Shown: positions 24,368 through 34,911, counted from the stretch's first letter. The stretch is 64,000 nt of DNA from Channallabes apus (GCA_030522415.1 CM060105.1:15619277-15683276), one strand, 5' to 3'. The notes: generated by a model not told the origin, from the letters alone. Numbers and translations: made by a program.

Positions 24368-24440
24368 ATGATTAAATGAATGAATTAATGAGTCACAGCG
24401 TTTTCTTGTAACAAAACAAAATCCTTAGATAGTCACAGTG
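23534..24440. repeat. Tandem array of about 215-260-bp units, each with two microsatellites
   Basis: Four units share the order: AATGTAG/TTAATGAAAAGTGAATAAA, (AAC)n(AAT)n, GATGAATGAATGA, TCACAGTGTTTTCTTGTTAC, AAACAAAATGCTT, (AGAT)n, then CATATAAATCACAAGTTA and GACCCCAGTAGAGGATAC. Starts are near 23534, 23774, 24012 and 24270; the last lacks most of its AGAT tract. Repeat numbers in each microsatellite differ between units. Confidence 0.85.
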
Positions 24441-24444
24441 CTAA

Positions 24445-24970
24445 AAAAAAGTACAAGTAAAACAAGATATATAGAATATAGAAATTCGACAAAAGAATTA
24501 AAAAGTACCATAGTACATAACCTGCGTGTCATTACTGCCATCTAGTGGCAAAACCTACAGTTAGTCTATTAGGTCACAGGGTTCTAGAGTTTTTGAAATT
24601 CAAATAAAAGGAGCTTAAACACCAGCACATGGTGTAAGTGTTTATTGATGTTCGTGTTGTCTTAACTACACTAAACAAAAAAATGTGTCATTCCCTTATT
24701 GCAAATAATCCATCAGGAATGCATCGAATACTGCAATGTTTGACTGTTTTTATACCTTTGTGTGAACTCATTCTCTGTCATCCCTCCGTACTGCTAAATA
24801 CCTTACATAAATTGAATGTGAGCAATAAGAGCTTAAGAATGTATAAATTTCACATTTCATAATATTTGTATTATTTAAAAATGTATGGATGTGTGAATGG
24901 ATCTAAATTTAAAGTTGTTACTCATTTATATATTAAATGAAAATTAGGATATTTTTATTTTTTTTATATT
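24445..24970. other. Non-coding stretch
   Basis: AT-rich; nothing recognised. Confidence 0.4.
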
Positions 24971-24971
24971 A

Positions 24972-25255
24972 TTGACAGTGGCACTGTGGCACAGAGGTTA
25001 GAACTGTCATTTTGCACCTCTAGAGTCTGGGTTCGATTCCTGCCTCTTGTTTGATGGCATGTTCTCCCTGTGCTTCGTGGGGTTCCTCCCACAGTCTAAA
25101 GACACGTACTATTGGCTATTTTTGGTGATGCCTGTAGTGTGTGAGTATTTGTGTGGCCTGTGATGGATTGGCACCCCGTCTCGAGCCCTAAGTCTCCTGG
25201 GATAGGCTCCAGACCCTCCAAGACAATGTCTACAGGATAAAGCGGTATAGAAAAC
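24972..25255 (+). mobile_element. tRNA-derived SINE, DANA/mermaid-like
   Basis: GAGGTTAGAACTGTCATT head, GGGTTCGATTCC B-box, GGCATGTTCTCCCTG body, GATGGATTGGCACCCCGTC and the end GGATAAAGCGGTATAGAAAA. Nearly full length. Confidence 0.72.
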
Positions 25256-25259
25256 AAGA

Positions 25260-25955
25260 CTTTATCAAATAATTAAACTAAAATAAGCATTTTCCTCATT
25301 TTTCACAAAGAATGTGCAGGCAGAAATAATTATGAAGTGATAACAGTCCTTCTCATCTCTCCTGTTATGAGGCTTGTGCTTTCCCATTTGTTTCCTCAGC
25401 CTGAACCTTCATGGATGAATAAAAAAAATACTGTAATGACTTTGTTTGTGTAATATATTTATATTTCACAGAATTTACAATATACAACAGAAGTATGTGC
25501 ATCCCTGTGCAAAATCACTTAAATTGCGCAATCTGACTAAGGTATGTGCTTCCAATATTCATTAGGTCTCTCTTCTTTTACAAAGTTTACCCTTGCAATT
25601 GCCTTACAATATGCCCCTGGGGATAAATGGCATTATGCATTGTCCTCTGCACTGTTTCTATTGATAACACATGTATTCATTCTGAAGCCCTTTCCCATTT
25701 GTTTTTGAGATCTAGACTGTAAAAGTAGTGTGCTGTCCATGGCTTAGTTGTACAATGTAAAATGACTAGTGCTATAACTCCTGATTTATGCTGCAACTGT
25801 TTTTCTTTTTTTTTAATTTTTAACCTGTTTGTGCATGTCCATGTTCATGCAAAGGTGTTCAAATGTACACTACTTTTAACCTCCGGAAATAATGATTTCT
25901 CAAAAGATGTTAGAATTCTAAATCATTTGACATTTAAAAGCATCTACATAATAAG
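25260..25955. other. Non-coding stretch
   Basis: No gene or clear repeat. Confidence 0.4.
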
Positions 25956-25959
25956 CACT

Positions 25960-26036
25960 TCAGTGCATACAGTACAGCATCATACTGTATCGTGTATGGC
26001 TGTGTATGTGACAAATAAAATTTTAATTTTAATTTG
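25960..26036 (+). mobile_element. LINE 3'-tail fragment
   Basis: ACTGTATCGTGTATGGCTG, GTATGTGACAAATAAAATTT and a (TTAAT)n-type tail resemble the 3' end of the LINE at 36.9-40.3 kb. Confidence 0.45.
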
Positions 26037-26604
26037 TTGGCTACTATCTTTTTCACCTGTCCTCCTTAATGGCTGGTAATTCACTCATATCCCCCACATT
26101 GTTTCCCTTTTTTTTAATACAAAGAAAATAGCATCTACAGTAACTTACTGTACAACACATCACATATTGCATTTCCCACCAGAAGCTTATAATACCAGTT
26201 CAAATCATGCAGAGGAATTTTCCTGTGTTACAGCATTAATTATCTCTGGCACAGATGGAAGCTGGCATTACATCCGTTGCAACAGCCTCCTGTATAGTGG
26301 GTCCATAGAGGAGACCTCTGCACTGAACCCAGTCAATGCCCTTCACTCCTCATCACAGGAACTATTAGGTTCCCTATAATTTTATGAATGCAAGCCAATG
26401 AGCCCTACATTTGCCTATTAATTAATTTCTATTATTTTTCTATTCTTTTCTATTCTATTCCTTAAATAACCCTGTGCTGCTCATTTTTCTTGAGACCTCT
26501 TGCCCAACAACAAACAAACAGCTCGAATGGTGTGAAGTCTGTTGAGATCTGTGGTGTCTCTTGGAATGTGGATCAACATAGAGAAGACACTACTCCCAGT
26601 TCAT

Positions 26605-27530
26605 CATCAATTCAATTCAATTCAATTCAATTTTATTTATATAGCGCTTTTAACAATGGTCATTGTCTCAAAGCAGCTTCCCAAAAATGAAATTTTTGGA
26701 AGTGTGTATGTGTGAGAAAAGTGTGTCTAGATAATAATGAGATGAATGAATTAATGATGAATGAAATGTCTCTGATGAGCGAGCCAAGGGTGAAGGCGAC
26801 GGTTGCAAGGAAAAACTCCCTGAGATGGCAATAGGAACCCATCCTCATTTGGGTGATAACAGATTATATAACATCATCTCTGTTGTGCAGATGAAAGTTC
26901 AATATAACAGAAGTTCTTTAAATTAACATGAAGTCCAGTTCAGCACAGGGACGAGTCAGTAGGTGCTGACTCTGCACTGCAGAGTCCAGATGAGGTCTGG
27001 ATCACTGGAAGCACAGGAGCAGCATGTGTAGCTCCAACCATCTTAAAGCTGAATCCAGCTGGAGCTGGTCCGTCTCTGGATGCCTCAGGAACCTTTCATT
27101 CAGGATAGGTGTACTGGAATACTGTATGAGGTTATGGGATGAGTTACATGTATGCCAGATTAAAGAGATGCGTCTTGAGTCTACTTTTAAACTGGGAAAC
27201 CGTGTCTGAGCCCCGAACACTGTCTGGAAGGCTATTCCAAAGCTTTGGAGCTAAATATGAAAATGCTCTACCCCCTTTTGTAGATTTAAAAATTCTGGGA
27301 ACTACCAGGAGTCCGGGGTTTTGTGATCTTATGGCGTGTTGTGCATTGTAGCGTATCAGAAGACTGGTTAGGTATGTGGGAGCTAAACCATTTAAAGCCT
27401 TGTATGTAAGTAATACTACAGTATTTTGTAATCAATTCTAAACTGAACAGGTAGCCAGTGCAGGGATGATAATATTGGGGTTATATAGTATGATTATATT
27501 TTCTGTATCTAGTGAGAACCCTCAATTATC
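26605..27530 (-). repeat. Long teleost interspersed repeat
   Basis: Its 3' end lies at the left: (ATTCA)n, then TTTTATTTATATAGCGC, a CAATGGTCATTGTCTC box, AAGGAAAAACTCCCTGAG, and a body to about 27530 with GGAAGGCTATTCCAAAGCT and TAAAGCCTTGTATGTAAG. The same 3' end, shorter, occurs at 5235-5475 and 43960-44087. It has no coding frame; class not assigned. Confidence 0.6.
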
Positions 27531-27744
27531 TTCTTAAACATGGCTTTTAAGGTCTAGTTAATCCTCTATATGAGGCCGTCCATCTGGGAAAGATATAGAG
27601 GTTTGTATCTGTCTTACCTGCAACAGCCAGTAGAGGTCTGAGGTTTGAGTAATTGAAAGGCTCAACTGCTGGATCTGCATTGATGCGATCATCGACAACA
27701 AGTGGATATCACTTGTATCAAGCGCCTTTCCCCACATGGAAAGA

Positions 27745-27990
27745 ACCTATATGAGGATATATGCGCATATATGAAACCTATATGCAGTATATATGTGCAT
27801 ATATCCACACCTATATGAGGATATAGGCGCATATATGAAACCTATATGCAGTATATATGCGTATATATCCGCACCTATATGAGGATATAGACGCATATAT
27901 GAAACCTATATGCAGTATATATGCATATATATGATAATATATATGCTGCATATATGCGTATATATGCCACATATAGGCAACATTGAGGTG
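27745..27990. repeat. 63-bp tandem array, left arm
   Basis: Three units of 63-64 bp: CCTATATGAGGATATA, then GCGCATATATGAAACC, TATATGCAGTATATATG and a CATATATCC-type end. Open frames across it are by-products of the repeat. Confidence 0.85.
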
Positions 27991-28351
27991 CATATATGTG
28001 CATATACAGGCCATATAGGTCTCCTGTATTGCTTCTTTATATCCACATATAAGCCCTATATGTACATACAAGATATGTCTCCTTTCGCAGGATCTGGTCA
28101 TTTTAGCTCGTATCTCACTTTGGCAACTGTCATACATGATGCCTAGTTCATATTGTCTATTATCAAGGCAATAACTAAGAACTAACTTTAAAAAAAATGC
28201 AAAAAACTTATGTGCGAACACATGAAATTGGTATCCTAATTGCCCACATACAGTATATGAGGATATATGCACATATATGAAACCTCAGTCTCCGTGAAAA
28301 TCTTTTTGAAACACGTCACTAAAATTAACTGAAATGAGAAATGTTGTTGGT

Positions 28352-28548
28352 CTTTCGGCTGCTCCCGGCAAGGGGTTGCCACAGCGGAATATCCAGTCCG
28401 CACTACAACTTGGCACAGGTTTTACGCCGGATGCCCTTCCTGATGCAACCCTCCCATTTTATCCGGGCTTGGGACCGACACTGTATCCAGTGGCTGGGGT
28501 GTGGGCACTGGCTGGAATCGAACCCGGACCACTGAGCCACCAGTGAAA
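28352..28548 (-). mobile_element. SINE with RTE-like tail
   Basis: Minus-strand order: GGTGGCTCAGTGGTCCGGG and GGTTCGATTCC (tRNA-like head with B-box), GAAGGGCATCCGGCGTAAAA, then TTCCGCTGTGGCAACCCC and GGGAGCAGCCGAAAGACC. The last two boxes are shared with the RTE-type LINE end at 55985-56060, as expected for a SINE that uses RTE machinery. Confidence 0.65.
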
Positions 28549-28689
28549 TGAGAAATATATCTATATATCTTAAAGTGTCTACTTTTAAATGATGCAAGTC
28601 ACATTGAAAACAAATATTCTCAGTTTATGTAATCCGTATGAAACCAAGGAGAGGCACAGAATTTCTGTCGCACTTATCTGCTAATGACC

Positions 28690-28853
28690 CGAGGCAGGAC
28701 ACGCCCACACGCCAATCACACGGAAATCAGTCAGGGTAATTTACATACTAGGCCACGCCCCCGGACACCGGCCTGATCAACACACACACACACAGAGAGA
28801 GAGACAGGTTTGAAAAGACTCAGATTCAGTGAGTTTTCTGCACGTTTTGGAAG
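28690..28853 (+). promoter_or_regulatory. Promoter-like region upstream of the short frame at 28854
   Basis: Contains GCCAATCAC (CCAAT box, about 28711) and CCACGCCCCC (GC/KLF-type box, about 28753) in a locally GC-richer stretch just before an ATG in good context (GAAGATGG). No TATA seen. Confidence 0.35.
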
Positions 28854-28970
28854 ATGGCACGCGCTTACACATCCGAGGAAACTCCTGGAAAGTTGGAGGA
28901 GTTTACATTTACCTCAGAAGGAGACTGTGTGACTCCGATGCCGAACAGGAGCATTTTGAACAGAGAATAG
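28854..28970 (+). CDS. Short frame with adjacent splice donor (possible first exon)
   Basis: An ATG in strong context opens 38 codons (MARAYTSEETPGKLEEFTF..., ending ILNRE) and stops with TAG at 28968-28970. About 16 nt later CACTGG is followed by GTAAGTTATT, a good donor at 28986/28987. The peptide is acidic, with no recognised domain. It may be the first exon of the BEN-containing gene in a decayed copy (the TAG would cut the protein short), or a small upstream frame. Function unknown. Confidence 0.35.
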   Translation: MARAYTSEETPGKLEEFTFTSEGDCVTPMPNRSILNRE

Positions 28971-29494
28971 ACCCATGCTACACTGGGTAAGTTATTAAGT
29001 CTTATATAACTCGTATTCTGATAATATTAAACTAATATTAGTAAATATTTTCCTCACTACAGCTAGCTCTTGTCAGCTTGTGTGACATGTTGGCTTTCAA
29101 TGCCATTTATATAGTTTAGGTAAATCATGCTAATATGCTGCCTCATGTAGCACAAACATGATATTTCCCGGTGGCTAAGCTAATGCCTTATGGAGTTTAC
29201 AGATGTTTATAAATGTTCTAATGTATTTCACCTTGTTTTGGCCTTTTTTAAAACTCAAATTGAATTATGGCAGCAGTGTGTAGTATTATCTATCACCATC
29301 ATTGATGCTGTCATGTGACCTACAGAAGAGAGGTGTATATTTTTCATGTTGAAGTGTGGATAAATTTTTGGTCATCTCTGTACTGTATATATTGTGCATC
29401 CATATTAATTGCACATCCATTTACTCTGAACAGTATAGGCTAACATTTTGTTTATTTATTTGTTTTTAAGAATGTGTCTGCATCACCCTTGCCT

Positions 29495-29830
29495 TCACCA
29501 GCCCCTCACATCAGGACACGCAAGCTCCGTTCAGATGGACCTCTTGTATTTGTGAAGTGGATGGACACACGAGAAGTATCTACATGTTGTACCATCCATT
29601 CTGCTTATACAGTAGACGCGGTGAAGATGAGGGTGAAATTACAAGGTACATGGACTACAAAGACATTTCCTGTGACTGCGTACAACCAGCACATGGGGAG
29701 TTGATCACTCTGATCAGCTATTACAATACTATACTACACAGCACAAAACAATGAAGTCGTACAGAAATATTTCTCTACACTGCTTGGACATTGCTCCAAC
29801 CAATGCTTACCCTGCATATATGTTTTGTAC
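29495..29830 (+). pseudogene. piggyBac-like transposase C-terminal fragment
   Basis: The frame at 29474-29700 reads RTRKLRSDGPLVFVKWMDTR, with EVSTCCTIHSAY and PVTAYNQHMG, and after a frameshift near 29700 the next frame reads GVDHSDQLLQYY, HKTMKSYRN and LDIAPTNAY. This is the order in piggyBac transposases around the conserved YNxxMGGVDxxDQ motif. The catalytic DDD core upstream is absent and a frameshift breaks the rest, so it is dead. The start coincides with a TTTGTTTTTAAG acceptor-like sequence (29470). Confidence 0.7.
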
Positions 29831-30065
29831 AGTTTTTTTTTTTTTATCTTGCACTGTTTTACTCTGAATGTCCGTCTTTTTTCAGTTTTTATTTTGTACT
29901 GTTCCTGTTGCAGTTTTACCCTGCATGTATCTTTATCATTAATCTGCATTTATACATAAAATCCTATTAACTATTGGGAAGCTAAACATGAGAATCAGTA
30001 TGAAACATGAAAAGTTTCTAAAAGTTGCCAATAAATTAATATTGTGATGTGAAATTATTTTTCAG

Positions 30066-30201
30066 ATTGAAGTTATAAAGGGCTCTGGGGTGTTTTGCCA
30101 GGCAGAAGCGTGGAGAGCAGCCCGCCTTGCCACCTCTGCTACTGCCATGGTACGGAATCTGCTGCTGGGCACCTTCGAATTGGAGACTGGACCAAATTAA
30201 A
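30066..30201 (+). pseudogene. BEN-domain exon, first half (frameshifted)
   Basis: After TTATTTTTCAG (acceptor at 30065) the frame reads IEVIKGSGVFCQAEAW, then RAARLATSATAMVRNLLLGT and FELET. The pattern of a basic/hydrophobic start, a W-x-x-A-x2-A helix and an R-x-L-L-x3-F helix fits the BEN domain, a DNA/protein interaction module of chromatin factors and some viruses and mobile elements. Near the end one base seems lost: the expected N-L-K-G reads as AATTAAAAAG before the donor GTAGCC. Assignment is by pattern only. Confidence 0.45.
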
Positions 30202-30575
30202 AAGGTAGCCATTATTGGTGAATAAATGCATAATGTGTTGAGAAGGGAAAAAAAGTTCACCACTTTAACCATAGCCTACTTGTATCAATGTGTATTGGCC
30301 ATCAATGGAGACTGCATAACGTAGGGCACCCATTATTGTTACTGTATCTGCTTGGTACCTATAATACTAATTCATCGCTTGCTCACTTCTTAATCCTACC
30401 TTTCCTCTTCTAAAGCCACATTTCTGGGGTATTGCGCTGTAGGGTGTGTAGTCCTCTATTTTGTAGAACATATAGTGTTGCAAATAACCTCGTGGCACTA
30501 ATTGTTGTCGTCTGAAGTTTTAATAAATAATAATTTATTATTATTATACTGTCTTATTATTTTTGTCTTCTCTAG

Positions 30576-30720
30576 ATGCTACATTGAAGAAGTGGTCGGC
30601 AGCCACCCGAAGGCAGATAGGCACATCTATCAATTCAAAGCTCACAGAGCTGGGAAGATCCACAAAATATATTTTTTTCTTCCTGTTCAGTTTTTTGTCA
30701 TGTTTTTGTTCTTTTACTAG
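30576..30720 (+). pseudogene. BEN-domain exon, C-terminal half
   Basis: After TGTCTTCTCTAG the frame reads DATLKKWSAATRRQIGTSIN then SKLTELGRSTK and runs into low-complexity Phe-rich sequence. The R-Q-I-G-x-S-I-N-x-K-L-x-E-L pattern matches the last helix of BEN domains. No poly(A) signal was assigned. Whether it joins the exon at 30066 in a live transcript is unknown. Confidence 0.4.
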
Positions 30721-30806
30721 TTATAATATAAAAATAAAAAAATTTTATTTCTACATTTTGGGCTTTTATTTATGTTGTCTAGCAGCTATGGATTTTTTTG
30801 ACTAAT

Positions 30807-31257
30807 CTAGGTAAACATATAGGTGCATATATGCACACATATATACATGCATATATGTACCTATATATGTGCATATATGTACATAAAATATAGGAAAATG
30901 GGCAATTTTATGTCACATATACTGTATTACTATATAGGTTCATATATGCATGCATATATGCACATATTATATAGGAAAACGGCCAATTTTATATATGTCA
31001 CATATACTGTATTACTATATACTGTAGGTACATATATGTACGCATATATGCACGCATATATGCACATATAATATAGGAAAACGGCCAATTTTATATATGT
31101 CTATATAGGTACATATATGCATGCATACTGTATATGCACGCATATATGTACATATATGTACATATAATATAGGAAAACGGCCAATTTTATATATGTCACA
31201 TATATTAAAAACCTATATCAAAACCTATATTAAAACATATATGTTTATATAGTTTCT
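30807..31257. repeat. 85-100-bp palindromic tandem array, right arm
   Basis: About four units with TATAGGAAAACGGCCAATTT, TATATATGTCACATATACTG and runs of CATATATGCACGCATATATG. High self-complementarity. Confidence 0.8.
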
Positions 31258-31289
31258 TTCCGTGTGGGTCCAGTGGATATCAGACATGG

Positions 31290-32055
31290 GTTAGAGATTG
31301 AATGTAAGCATATAAAATGATAAGCCTGATCATGCATAGTGCCCACTGTACAAGCCATCATGCAGATTGACTGCAAAACAATATAAATGTCATTTTTGAA
31401 CATTTCTGGACACTCTTTTCCTCAGGCACACAAGGTTGTCTACAACAACTTTTCTTTTTCATTGAAATTACTATATTTTATTAACCTTAACCAACACATT
31501 ACTGATACTAAATTTCATATGTACAGTATATGGCAAACACAATGCAAACTATATAAACATTATCCAACTGTGAAAAAACTGCAACAGATGGAGCTATAAC
31601 ATTTTTCAAAATCATTACCAATTTACAATTATAGAGCCAAAACAAGTTTGATATAATATTTTGCAAATTTGTGCTTTTTACTGGGTGATTGTGTGAAGAA
31701 AAAATGCAAATAAAAAAAAAGAAAACCAGTTATTTATTAATAATGTATGTACTTAATGGTATTGCATAATCGGAATACTGTGAAAAAAAAAAAGAAAAAG
31801 GATGCATGAAAAGTAAAAGAGCTGATTAAGGACTTTTTTTTTAAACATCCTGTTTTAATGAAAATGCAGTTGCAAGAAAAAGTTTGAACATTTAAATTGA
31901 AACCTGACAGTTGTTGTAGTACGGGGAAATACACACCATGACAGACACCAGTCCACCCCAGTATACTATTCACAGATTCACACACAAGTCGAGGTAGAGT
32001 TATCCTTCCAATTTTCCCGCAGATGTGTTACACATAAACTCTTATCCCTCACTCA
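31290..32055. other. AT-rich non-coding stretch
   Basis: Nothing recognised. Confidence 0.4.
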
Positions 32056-32059
32056 TACT

Positions 32060-32440
32060 CATACTCACTCATTGTCATTACCACTTAATCCTGTATTCGG
32101 GGTCGAGGGGGCCTGTAGCCTATCCCAGAAGACTTAAGGCACGAGGCAGGGTACACCCTGGACAGGGCGCCAATCCATCACAGGGCACACACACATGCAC
32201 ACACTCACACACTCATTCACACACTACAGGCAATCTGAGAACACCAATTAACCTAACCTACAGTACATGTCTTTGGACGATGGGAGGAAACCGGAGTACC
32301 CGGAGGAAACCCACCAAGCATGGGGAGAACATGCAAACTCCATGCACACAGAGACAGGAATCGAGCCTGGCCGGGAATCAAACCTGAACCCTGGAGGTGC
32401 AAGGCGACAGTGCTAGGCACTACACCACCGTGCTGCAATT
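32060..32440 (-). mobile_element. tRNA-derived SINE, DANA/mermaid-like
   Basis: Head at right (GTAGTGCCTAGCACTGTCGCC; B-box GGTTTGATTCCCGG), body GGAGTTTGCATGTTCTCCCC and GGAGGAAACCGGAGTAC on the opposite strand, end near 32085. Long copy with a CA tract. Confidence 0.72.
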
Positions 32441-32649
32441 CACCCTTATAGCACCCTTATACCTCTTCTCCTAATATAACGGGGAAGTGAGAGAGAAGAA
32501 GGCATGCTGACCAGAGCTCTAGCACAGAACTTGAGTTCTTGCTTTCTCAACATTTCCTGTTTTTCGCAAGTCTTTTCTTAGATTTGTGTTTATTCTGAAT
32601 ATGTTCTTGTCAGGGTCATGGCAAGACATGTGGCAAGACATCATTAGGA

Positions 32650-32935
32650 CTGTCCCTCATGCTTCCAGGAATGAGGGTTTGGTTTCCGCCTCCCGTCTCA
32701 GGTCTGTGTATGTGGAGTTTGCATGTTCTCTTCGTGCTTGGTGGGTTTCCTCCAGGTATTCCGGTTTCCTCCCACAGTCCAAAGACATGCAGATTAGGCT
32801 AATTGGCATTCCCAAACTGCCCATAGTGTGTGAGTGAGTGTATGTGTGTGTGCCCTGCGATGGATTGGCACCCTGTCCAGGGCGTACCCGCCTTGTGCAC
32901 TAAGCCTTCTGGGATATGCTCCAAGCCGCCATTAC
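32650..32935 (+). mobile_element. tRNA-derived SINE, DANA/mermaid-like, head-less
   Basis: Starts near GAGGGTTTGGTTTCC, has GGAGTTTGCATGTTCTC, TTTCCTCCCACAGTCCAAAG, GCGATGGATTGGCACCCTG and the TCTGGGATATGCTCC end. Opposite orientation to the copy just to the left. Confidence 0.7.
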
Positions 32936-33204
32936 CCTGCACACAAATTACTCAGATGAATTAATGTTCTTACCCCAAGGCTGAGTCTGTCATATTATAG
33001 ACAAATGGCAGGATAATTGTTTTGCTGTAGTATTAGTGGATTAAACTCTGTTGTCCTTGACTGATTGTAATGTCTTATCATGTAATGTATCGGTGTTGTC
33101 CAAGTCCAAGCTTTATTTGCACTGTTTCTGTGTTGTTATTTCTGATTTCGAACCTCACCTGTTTTTCCTTGTTTTGATCATGGATAAGTCTTGTTAGATA
33201 CTGC

Positions 33205-33480
33205 TACTTCTGTAGCCTGGAGCCTATTCCAGTAAACTTAGGGCAAAAGTTAGGGTACCTGATGTGGCAATCCATCACACTTCCAATCATACCTAGTGGC
33301 CAATTTGGCAACACCAATTACCCTACTCTACAGTACATGTCTTTGGACTGTGTTGGAAACCAGAGTACCTGGAGTAAATACTCCAAGCATGGGGAAAACA
33401 TGCAAACTCCCTGCACACAGACTGATGAAGAGAACGCTCATCCTTGAAAGTGGAATGTGACAATGCTAACTTTAAGGTCA
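33205..33480 (-). mobile_element. Decayed DANA/mermaid-like SINE
   Basis: CTGGAGCCTATTCCAGTAAA at the left, CATGTCTTTGGACTG and ATGCAAACTCCCTGCAC further right; minus-oriented. Confidence 0.55.
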
Positions 33481-33534
33481 CCATGCCCACACATCTATAT
33501 TAAATAATACTAATAATAATTTTAACAGAAGACA

Positions 33535-33735
33535 TGTTGGCATAGTGGTTTGCACTGAGACCTCTCACATGAAGGGGTAAGTGTTTGATTTCCCATTATG
33601 GCATTTGATTTGCCATTAACAAACTACTGTTGTGTGTGCATGCTTGGCCCTGTGATGGACTGGCACCATGCCCAGGGTTAATGCTCCTGTACCCCTGTAC
33701 AAGATAACCGGTATAAAAGATGAGTGTTTAGAACA
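33535..33735 (+). mobile_element. Decayed SINE fragment
   Basis: TGGTTTGCACTGAGACC head-like sequence and TGTGATGGACTGGCACCATG body; ends AAGATAACCGGTATAAAAG. Confidence 0.5.
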
Positions 33736-33739
33736 AGAC

Positions 33740-34426
33740 ATTAGGGTGTTAATTAATTCAGTTAAAAGGACAGCTTTGGTAGCCTGCAGTCTGTGGGATA
33801 ATACTAGGGAAAGGGGCAGCAATTTCAATTCCAGGTGTGTTTGAAACCACTAAAGGTAAACTGATCAGTGATTTAAAATTGGGACCTTGCTTTTACTGGA
33901 TTTTTCTGGATTTTCTGCAAGGTTGGCTTGACCTTTTATTGTAAACCATAGCAGCTGTTGTCCGTTTATTGCTCTTCTGTTGCAGTCCATACTGTAGCTC
34001 AGTATTGCTGTACTGGAACTAAAACACTGACATACTTCAAATAATCATAAATGACACAGACATTATATCTTACAATGTAAGGTTTTATTAATTCCTCTTT
34101 TAATTTATTAATCTTCCTCAACAGTTATTCAAACAAACTTTATATTTAGTTGTAATAGATCAAGGAGAACCTGATGATATACTGGGGGGTTATTTAAACA
34201 ATAAACTGAAGGAATAGGTTTTGTTTAAACATGCATATACAAGACTTAGAATTTAGTATATATTTCTATTTAAAAAAAAAAAAAAAAAAAAAAAAACATG
34301 TAATGAAGATTTTCAGGCAAAATCTTTTTCAATTGTCCAGTAGTAGTAAGACAACATAAATACCTCTGACTTCCCTACTACTCAGAACTGATGCATAACA
34401 CTGGATGTTCACTAAACATATTCAAA
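33740..34426. other. Lectin 3' flank, non-coding
   Basis: Includes a 26-bp poly(A) tract at 34272-34297. A minus-strand AATAAA, the complement of TTTATT, lies near 34084 and could end the lectin transcript. Confidence 0.4.
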
Positions 34427-34851
34427 TTATGCCTGTCCCAACTTTTCACAAATGAATAGTTTCCGCTTACGGCAAGTAGCATCAAACCATTTATGTGTGT
34501 AACCATGTTCATGCCCGAGAGAAGCACAGTTCTCTCCAGATGGGTCCTCCACTTTCCAATTGTCAGGCTCATTTGGTCCTTCTGGGGCACTAAACCAGAA
34601 CCTTAAAATATAAGAAAGACGAGAATCAGTTTTTAGAAATTTTTATTACAAATACTGTAGATTTGTATATGTTTGTGCATGCTGAAGCATTGAATGTCTA
34701 CAGTCCAATGAGAAGTATAAGTGAATATGGTTCTTACGATACACCCGTCTCATTTAGGGACTGGCTGTTCACCCACATCCACTCTCCCTCAGTCTCCAAG
34801 TCATTCAGGCCAATCCAATATGTTTCTCCAATTTGTAAAGCTACAAAATTC

Positions 34852-34911
<60 letters not shown>

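Larger units (their letters stand above)
27731..31268 (+). mobile_element. Element with inverted termini, AT-rich arrays, BEN exons and a piggyBac relic
   Basis: The left end CCCACATGGAAAGAACCT and the inverse of the right end CCCACACGGAAAGAAACT match at 20 of 22 positions when extended to CTATAT, suggesting terminal inverted repeats. Inside each end is an array of TATATGCATATA-type palindromic sequence (27745-27990; 30807-31257). The centre holds a promoter-like region, a short frame with a splice donor, a piggyBac-like transposase fragment and two exons resembling a BEN domain. No target-site duplication directly at the ends was found, though AGTGGATATCA flanks the element at 27701-27711 and 31272-31282. 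The boundaries and unity of the element are inferred. Confidence 0.5.

Noticed and set aside
23534..24440. Regularly spaced repeats as a CRISPR-like array
   Set aside because: Units are long, tandem and microsatellite-based in a vertebrate genome; no spacer pattern.
27811..28272. 153-codon frame rich in Tyr, Ile, His and Met
   Set aside because: Product of the ATATATGC tandem array; repeat periodicity explains it.
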